From Selenomonas sp. (GTDB lineage: Bacteria; Bacillota; Negativicutes; Selenomonadales; Selenomonadaceae), in contig JAGPMW010000007.1 of NCBI GenBank assembly GCA_018052705.1, positions 1 through 64,000 on the forward strand: a DNA stretch of 64,000 bases, written 5' to 3'. Of this stretch, positions 60,274 through 64,000 are shown piece by piece (the first letter of the stretch is position 1; every line of letters starts with the position of its first letter). The notes beneath the pieces are model-generated. The model ran no database searches, had not been told where the DNA came from, and worked only from the letters and a program-made list of their open reading frames with translations. A program made the position numbers and the translations under genes.

Positions 60274-62081
60274 TGGAAACATTACAAGGAATGAAGCGCG
60301 ACCATCATTGTGGCGAGCTTCGCAAAGCAGACGTTGACCAGGAAGTCATACTCTGCGGCTGGGTATCCCGCCGCCGTGATCATGGCGGACTGATCTTCGT
60401 AGACATGCGCGACCGTTCTGGTTTTACGCAGGTTGTCTTCGATGAGGCATCTATGAGCGAGGGAACGTTCCACAAGGCCGAGTCGCTGCGCAACGAGTTC
60501 TGCATCGCGGTTCGCGGCAAGGTCCGTGCCCGCAGCGCGGAGACGGTCAATGCGAACATCGAGACTGGCGAGATTGAAGTGGTCTGCGTGGAACTGCGCG
60601 TCCTCAATAAGTCCAAGACGCCGCCGTTCTACATTCAGGATGATGTCGATGTCGATGAGATGGTGCGCATGAAGTACCGTTATCTTGACTTGCGCCGTCC
60701 GGAGATGCAGAAGAACATTATCCTTCGCCATCGTGTGACGAAGATCATGCGCGATTTCTTTGACCGCAATGATTTCCTCGAAATCGAGACGCCGATGCTC
60801 TGCAAGAGCACGCCGGAAGGTGCACGTGACTTCCTCGTGCCGAGCCGTGTCAATCCGGGTGAGTTCTATGCTTTGCCGCAGTCCCCGCAGATCTTCAAGC
60901 AGATCCTGCAGGTATCCGGCTTTGAGAAGTACTTCCAGATTGTTCGCTGCTTCCGTGATGAGGATCTGCGTGCTGACCGCCAGCCGGAGTTCACGCAGCT
61001 CGATATCGAGATGTCCTTCATGGATCAGAATGATATCCTGACTTTGATGGAATCCATGACCAAGGAGCTCTTCGAGAAGGCCATCGGTGCCAAAGTTGAG
61101 ACGCCGTTTGAGCGTATGGACTGGGATATGGCAATGGATAAGTATGGCTCGGATAAGCCTGACCTCCGCTTTGATATGCCGCTCATGGATATCTCTGAGT
61201 ATGTACAGGGCTCAGAGTTCAAGGTATTCAATGCGGTTATCGGTAGTGGCGGCATGGTCAAGTGCATCAAGGTGGATGGCTATGCGGACATTCCGCGCCG
61301 CCGCCTCGACGATCTGGTCAAGTTCGTCCAGATCTATGGTGCCAAGGGCCTTGCCTGGATCCAGTATACGGAAGAAGGCATCAAGAGTCCGTTCAAGAAG
61401 TTCTACAGCGACGAGACGTTCGCCAAGATTGCTGAGGTTACGGGCGCCAAGACGGGCGACCTGCTGCTGGTTGTTGCTGATCAGCGTCTCGTGGTCGATA
61501 CGGCTCTAGGCCAGCTCCGTCTGGAAATGGGCAAAGAGCGCGATCTTATCGATCCGGATGCACTGCGTTTCCTGTGGGTTGTTGACTTCCCGATGTACGA
61601 ATGGAGCGAGGAAGAGAAACGCTGGAAGGCAATGCATCATCCGTTCACCGCACCGCGCGATGAGGATATCCAGTATCTGCAGTCCGACCCGGGCCGCGTG
61701 AAGGCGAATGCTTATGATATGGTCCTCAACGGTGTTGAGGTTGGCGGCGGTTCGCTGCGTATCTACAATGCTGAGCTGCAGGAGAAGGTTTTCGAGTCTC
61801 TCGGGCTTACGCCAGAGGAAGCACATCAGAAGTTTGGCTTCATGATGGATGCTTTCGAGTATGGCACGCCGCCACATGGCGGACTGGCTTTCGGACTGGA
61901 TCGTCTGGTTATGCTTATGGCCAAGCGCGCATCCATCCGCGACGTCATTGCTTTCCCGAAGAATCAGAGTGCACGCGATGTGATGTCGAATGCACCGTCG
62001 CCGGTTGATGATAAGCAGCTCCGTGAGCTGTCCATCCGTACGGCTGTCAAGAAAAAAGAGAATAAGCCGGAAAACCAGTAA
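60273..62081 (+). CDS. aspS: Aspartate-tRNA ligase
   Basis: A 602-residue bacterial-type class II synthetase. It has an N-terminal OB anticodon-binding domain ([20 protein letters not shown]), catalytic motifs ([59 protein letters not shown]), a GAD insertion domain and motif 3 ([12 protein letters not shown]). Whether it also charges tRNA-Asn cannot be judged from these motifs. Confidence 0.97.
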   Translation: METLQGMKRDHHCGELRKADVDQEVILCGWVSRRRDHGGLIFVDMRDRSGFTQVVFDEASMSEGTFHKAESLRNEFCIAVRGKVRARSAETVNANIETGEIEVVCVELRVLNKSKTPPFYIQDDVDVDEMVRMKYRYLDLRRPEMQKNIILRHRVTKIMRDFFDRNDFLEIETPMLCKSTPEGARDFLVPSRVNPGEFYALPQSPQIFKQILQVSGFEKYFQIVRCFRDEDLRADRQPEFTQLDIEMSFMDQNDILTLMESMTKELFEKAIGAKVETPFERMDWDMAMDKYGSDKPDLRFDMPLMDISEYVQGSEFKVFNAVIGSGGMVKCIKVDGYADIPRRRLDDLVKFVQIYGAKGLAWIQYTEEGIKSPFKKFYSDETFAKIAEVTGAKTGDLLLVVADQRLVVDTALGQLRLEMGKERDLIDPDALRFLWVVDFPMYEWSEEEKRWKAMHHPFTAPRDEDIQYLQSDPGRVKANAYDMVLNGVEVGGGSLRIYNAELQEKVFESLGLTPEEAHQKFGFMMDAFEYGTPPHGGLAFGLDRLVMLMAKRASIRDVIAFPKNQSARDVMSNAPSPVDDKQLRELSIRTAVKKKENKPENQ

Positions 62082-62103
62082 GGTTTCTTGCGATATTGAG
62101 TGG

Positions 62104-62139
62104 GGGGGAGCGTCGTACATTGACGCTCCCTTCTTTTTG
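62104..62139 (+). terminator. Terminator after aspS
   Basis: GGGAGCGTC pairs with GACGCTCCC and is followed by TTCTTTTT. Confidence 0.85.
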
Positions 62140-62189
62140 TAGTAAACTAATTCAATATGGGTATTTATGAAATTACTGGAGGGAACAGT

Positions 62190-62915
62190 GTGTCCAATAA
62201 GGTAGAGATCCTGGGAGTAGCAGTAGATTCCATCACCATGAATGAAGCTGTAGCTCAGGTGGAGAACTATATGGATGAGCGGGCCGGCGTGCTCATTGCG
62301 ACGGCGAATGCAGAGATGATCATGCGGGCGACGCATGATGAGGAGCTCTTCCATATCCTTAATGATGCCGCATTGGTGGTGCCGGACGGCGCAGGCACCG
62401 TATGGGCTGCCCGTCATCTGGGATATGCCATGCCGGAGCGTGTAGCTGGCTATGATATGGCGCAGGAGCTCATGAAACGCGCGCCGATGAACCATCGCCG
62501 GATTTTTTTCTTCGGTTCGGCACCGGGAGTTGCGGACAAGGCCAGGGCAAAGGCTGAGGAACTGTATCCGGGCATAGAGATTGTCGGGACGCGCAATGGT
62601 TTCTTTACGGAGAAGGATGAGCTGGAGATTATCGAGGAAATCCGGGCAGCGAAGCCGGATTTGCTTTTGGCCGCACTTGGGGTGCCAAAACAGGAGAAAT
62701 GGCTCTATAAGCATCAGGCAGAGCTGGGTGTTCCTGTGGCCATCGGGGTCGGTGGTACGCTGGATGTCATGGCTGGTGTCATGAAGCGTGCACCGCGCTG
62801 GATGCAGAAGGCGAAGTTGGAGTGGTTGTTCCGAGGGGTGCTGCAGCCAAAGCGGGCCGGGCGACTGATTGCTCTGCCGAAGTTTGTCCTGAAGGTTCAT
62901 CATTCCCGAAAATAA
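62190..62915 (+). CDS. WecG/TagA/CpsF-family glycosyltransferase
   Basis: A 241-residue GT26 enzyme that adds ManNAc-type sugars to lipid-linked carriers in envelope polysaccharide synthesis. Signatures are TANAEMIMRA, VVPDGAGTVWAARHLG, FFFGSAPGVADKARAKAEE, LLAALGVPKQEKW and GVGGTLDVMAGVMKRAPRW. The GTG start at 62190 is set by GGAGGG; a longer frame from 62157 lacks homology. Without other wall or capsule genes nearby the product cannot be named further. Confidence 0.9.
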   Translation: MSNKVEILGVAVDSITMNEAVAQVENYMDERAGVLIATANAEMIMRATHDEELFHILNDAALVVPDGAGTVWAARHLGYAMPERVAGYDMAQELMKRAPMNHRRIFFFGSAPGVADKARAKAEELYPGIEIVGTRNGFFTEKDELEIIEEIRAAKPDLLLAALGVPKQEKWLYKHQAELGVPVAIGVGGTLDVMAGVMKRAPRWMQKAKLEWLFRGVLQPKRAGRLIALPKFVLKVHHSRK

Positions 62916-62926
62916 CCGGGGACTCA

Positions 62927-62955
62927 TGGACAAAGACTGATGCATCATCTATAAT
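62927..62955 (+). promoter_or_regulatory. Promoter of psd-pssA
   Basis: TGGACA (62927-62932) and a perfect TATAAT (62950-62955) are 17 bases apart, 75 bases before the psd start. Confidence 0.6.
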
Positions 62956-63030
62956 AATGAAGGGTCAGTACGTGCTGACCCGTTTATCGTGCAATTATTC
63001 TACAAAATATAAGAAACAGGAGGTGGGGGC

Positions 63031-63663
63031 TTGACTCCTATTATTTCCGAAGGGTATTCCTATATTGGCGGCTGTGCAGCGCTGGCGCTGCTTTTGGGCT
63101 GGTCGATTCATCCGTATGTGGCTGTTGTGCCATTGGTGCTGATGCTGTACTTCTGTTATTTCTTTCGCAATCCGAACCGGACGATTCCGATGGATGATTC
63201 AGTGGTATTGTCTCCTGCAGATGGAACTGTCACGGATATTGTTGCTTTGGACACGGATGAGTTCGTCAAAGAGCCTTGCAACAAGGTCATCATATTCATG
63301 TCGGTTTTTAACGTGCATGTAAACCGCAGTCCGATTCAGGGTCGGATAAAGCTGCAGAAGTATTTCTGCGGACGTTTTCGTCCGGCTTATAAAGATACTG
63401 TTGGTTTCGAAAATGAGCATCATCTTCTCGGTATCGAGAATGACCGTCTTCGTATCAGCGTCAAGCAGATTGCCGGGATACTGGCTCGCCGTATTGTGTC
63501 TTACGTGACACTTGATGATGAGCTGAAACAGGGAGAGCTCTACGGTATGATTAAATTCGGTTCCTGCCTGGAAGTCGTGATGCCGAAACATGTTGAAATT
63601 GCCGTGACCAAGGGGCAGAAGGTTGTTGGCGGACAAACAATACTCGGGAGGATTAAAGACTGA
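63031..63663 (+). CDS. psd: Phosphatidylserine decarboxylase, short form
   Basis: Makes phosphatidylethanolamine from phosphatidylserine. The 210-residue protein is of the short, archaeal-like PSD subtype. Two N-terminal membrane segments are followed by LSPADGTVTDIV, FMSVFNVHVNRSPIQG and the self-cleavage region MIKFGSCLEVVMP, where the Ser of FGS would become the pyruvoyl group. The TTG start is set by AGGAGGTGGGG. The stop overlaps the start of pssA (TGATG). Confidence 0.92.
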   Translation: MTPIISEGYSYIGGCAALALLLGWSIHPYVAVVPLVLMLYFCYFFRNPNRTIPMDDSVVLSPADGTVTDIVALDTDEFVKEPCNKVIIFMSVFNVHVNRSPIQGRIKLQKYFCGRFRPAYKDTVGFENEHHLLGIENDRLRISVKQIAGILARRIVSYVTLDDELKQGELYGMIKFGSCLEVVMPKHVEIAVTKGQKVVGGQTILGRIKD

Positions 63664-64000
63664 TGGACTATCGACATTTTTTACCGAATCTGTGTACATC
63701 AATGAATCTTGTTTTTGGTGTATGCTCCCTTCTTTCAACATACAGCGGAGACCTGGTCTGGGGCTCTCTCTTTATTCTGTTGGCATTGGTCGCTGACGGT
63801 CTCGATGGGCGCACGGCCCGCTTCTTTGGTGTTTCAAGCGAGATGGGCAAGGAAATGGATTCGCTTTGTGATCTTGGCTCTTTTGGTATTGCACCGGGAT
63901 TTCTGGCATGGGCGTTTGTACTGCACAACTATGGGCTTCTGGGGATAGCAGTCGTTGTCCTGTTCGCAGTCTGTGGTATGTGGCGGCTGGCCCGTTTCAA
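63663..64000 (+). CDS. pssA: CDP-diacylglycerol-serine O-phosphatidyltransferase, 3' end outside window
   Basis: The first 112 codons of a CDP-alcohol phosphatidyltransferase, which makes phosphatidylserine for Psd. The product starts MDYRHFLPNLCTSMNLVFGV. The CDP-alcohol motif DGLDGRTARFFG...GKEMDSLCD, with its metal-binding aspartates, and the following membrane helices are visible. It overlaps psd, giving a phosphatidylethanolamine synthesis pair. The reading frame is open at the window edge. Confidence 0.92.
   Translation, partial: MDYRHFLPNLCTSMNLVFGVCSLLSTYSGDLVWGSLFILLALVADGLDGRTARFFGVSSEMGKEMDSLCDLGSFGIAPGFLAWAFVLHNYGLLGIAVVVLFAVCGMWRLARF

Noticed and set aside
61506..62948. A 480-codon minus-strand frame opposite aspS and the WecG-like gene
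   Set aside because: It is antisense to two well-supported genes and the terminator between them; the product has no domain character.

Overview
The window looks like a chromosomal segment of an anaerobic, diderm, probably motile member of the Negativicutes, most likely Selenomonadaceae; this is inferred from gene content, not from any search. Pointers are the Firmicutes-style blocks ylxM-ffh-rpsP-khpA-ylqD-rimM-trmD, cdaA-cdaR-glmM, acpS-nnr, secDF-recJ-rel and hisS-aspS. They sit beside sodium-pumping decarboxylase subunits, a secreted CbiK-type cobaltochelatase, a FlgT-like exported protein, motAB and WecG/Psd/Pss envelope genes. TTG start codons behind strong Shine-Dalgarno sequences are common. 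No rRNA, tRNA or CRISPR array was seen.

Layout. 0-2 kb: the end of an IS256-like insertion sequence cuts off the 5' part of a Dcu-type C4-dicarboxylate carrier, which converges on a LysR regulator across a long palindromic terminator. 2-12 kb: motAB, acpS-nnr, ilvE, then cdaA-cdaR-FAD protein-glmM. 12-20 kb: a cobalamin and corrinoid district with a cytosolic CbiK, orphan gamma and beta subunits of a Na+-translocating decarboxylase, and a consensus promoter with a cobalamin riboswitch and terminator. That leader precedes a secreted CbiK, CbiL and a BtuFCD-like ABC importer. 20-22 kb: feoAB with a small Cys-rich partner behind a Fur-like control region. 22-27 kb: an SDR enzyme, two small proteins (one YjfB-like), an MFS pump with its MarR regulator and duplicated operator, and a FlgT-like protein. 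27-33 kb: the SRP/ribosome/tRNA-modification operon, a TPR protein and a nucleosidase-like protein.

32.7-43.2 kb holds the most unusual region. Nine tightly packed minus-strand genes encode one NifH-like ATPase, two pairs of NifD/NifK-like proteins and a complete hypF-hypC-hypD-hypE set, in the order H-D1-K1-hypF-C-D-E-D2-K2. There is no NifB, NifE/N, HypA, HypB or hydrogenase structural gene in the window. The P-cluster-type cysteines are only partly kept, so this is a nitrogenase-like reductase and not a nitrogen fixation system. Its physical fusion with the Fe(CN)2CO-making Hyp pathway suggests a shared metallocofactor task whose nature is unknown. Just beyond its divergent start lies a candidate small RNA with two hairpins that present nearly identical UAUCCCA loops.

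43.8-64 kb is mostly housekeeping: a LysM protein, a small unknown gene with a sequestered ribosome binding site, nicotinate phosphoribosyltransferase, aroE, tgt-yajC, 5-formyl-THF cyclo-ligase, a SpoIIE-like phosphatase, a small P-loop protein, secDF, recJ, rel, a Fur-family regulator, hemZ, hisS-aspS, a WecG-family glycosyltransferase, psd and the start of pssA.
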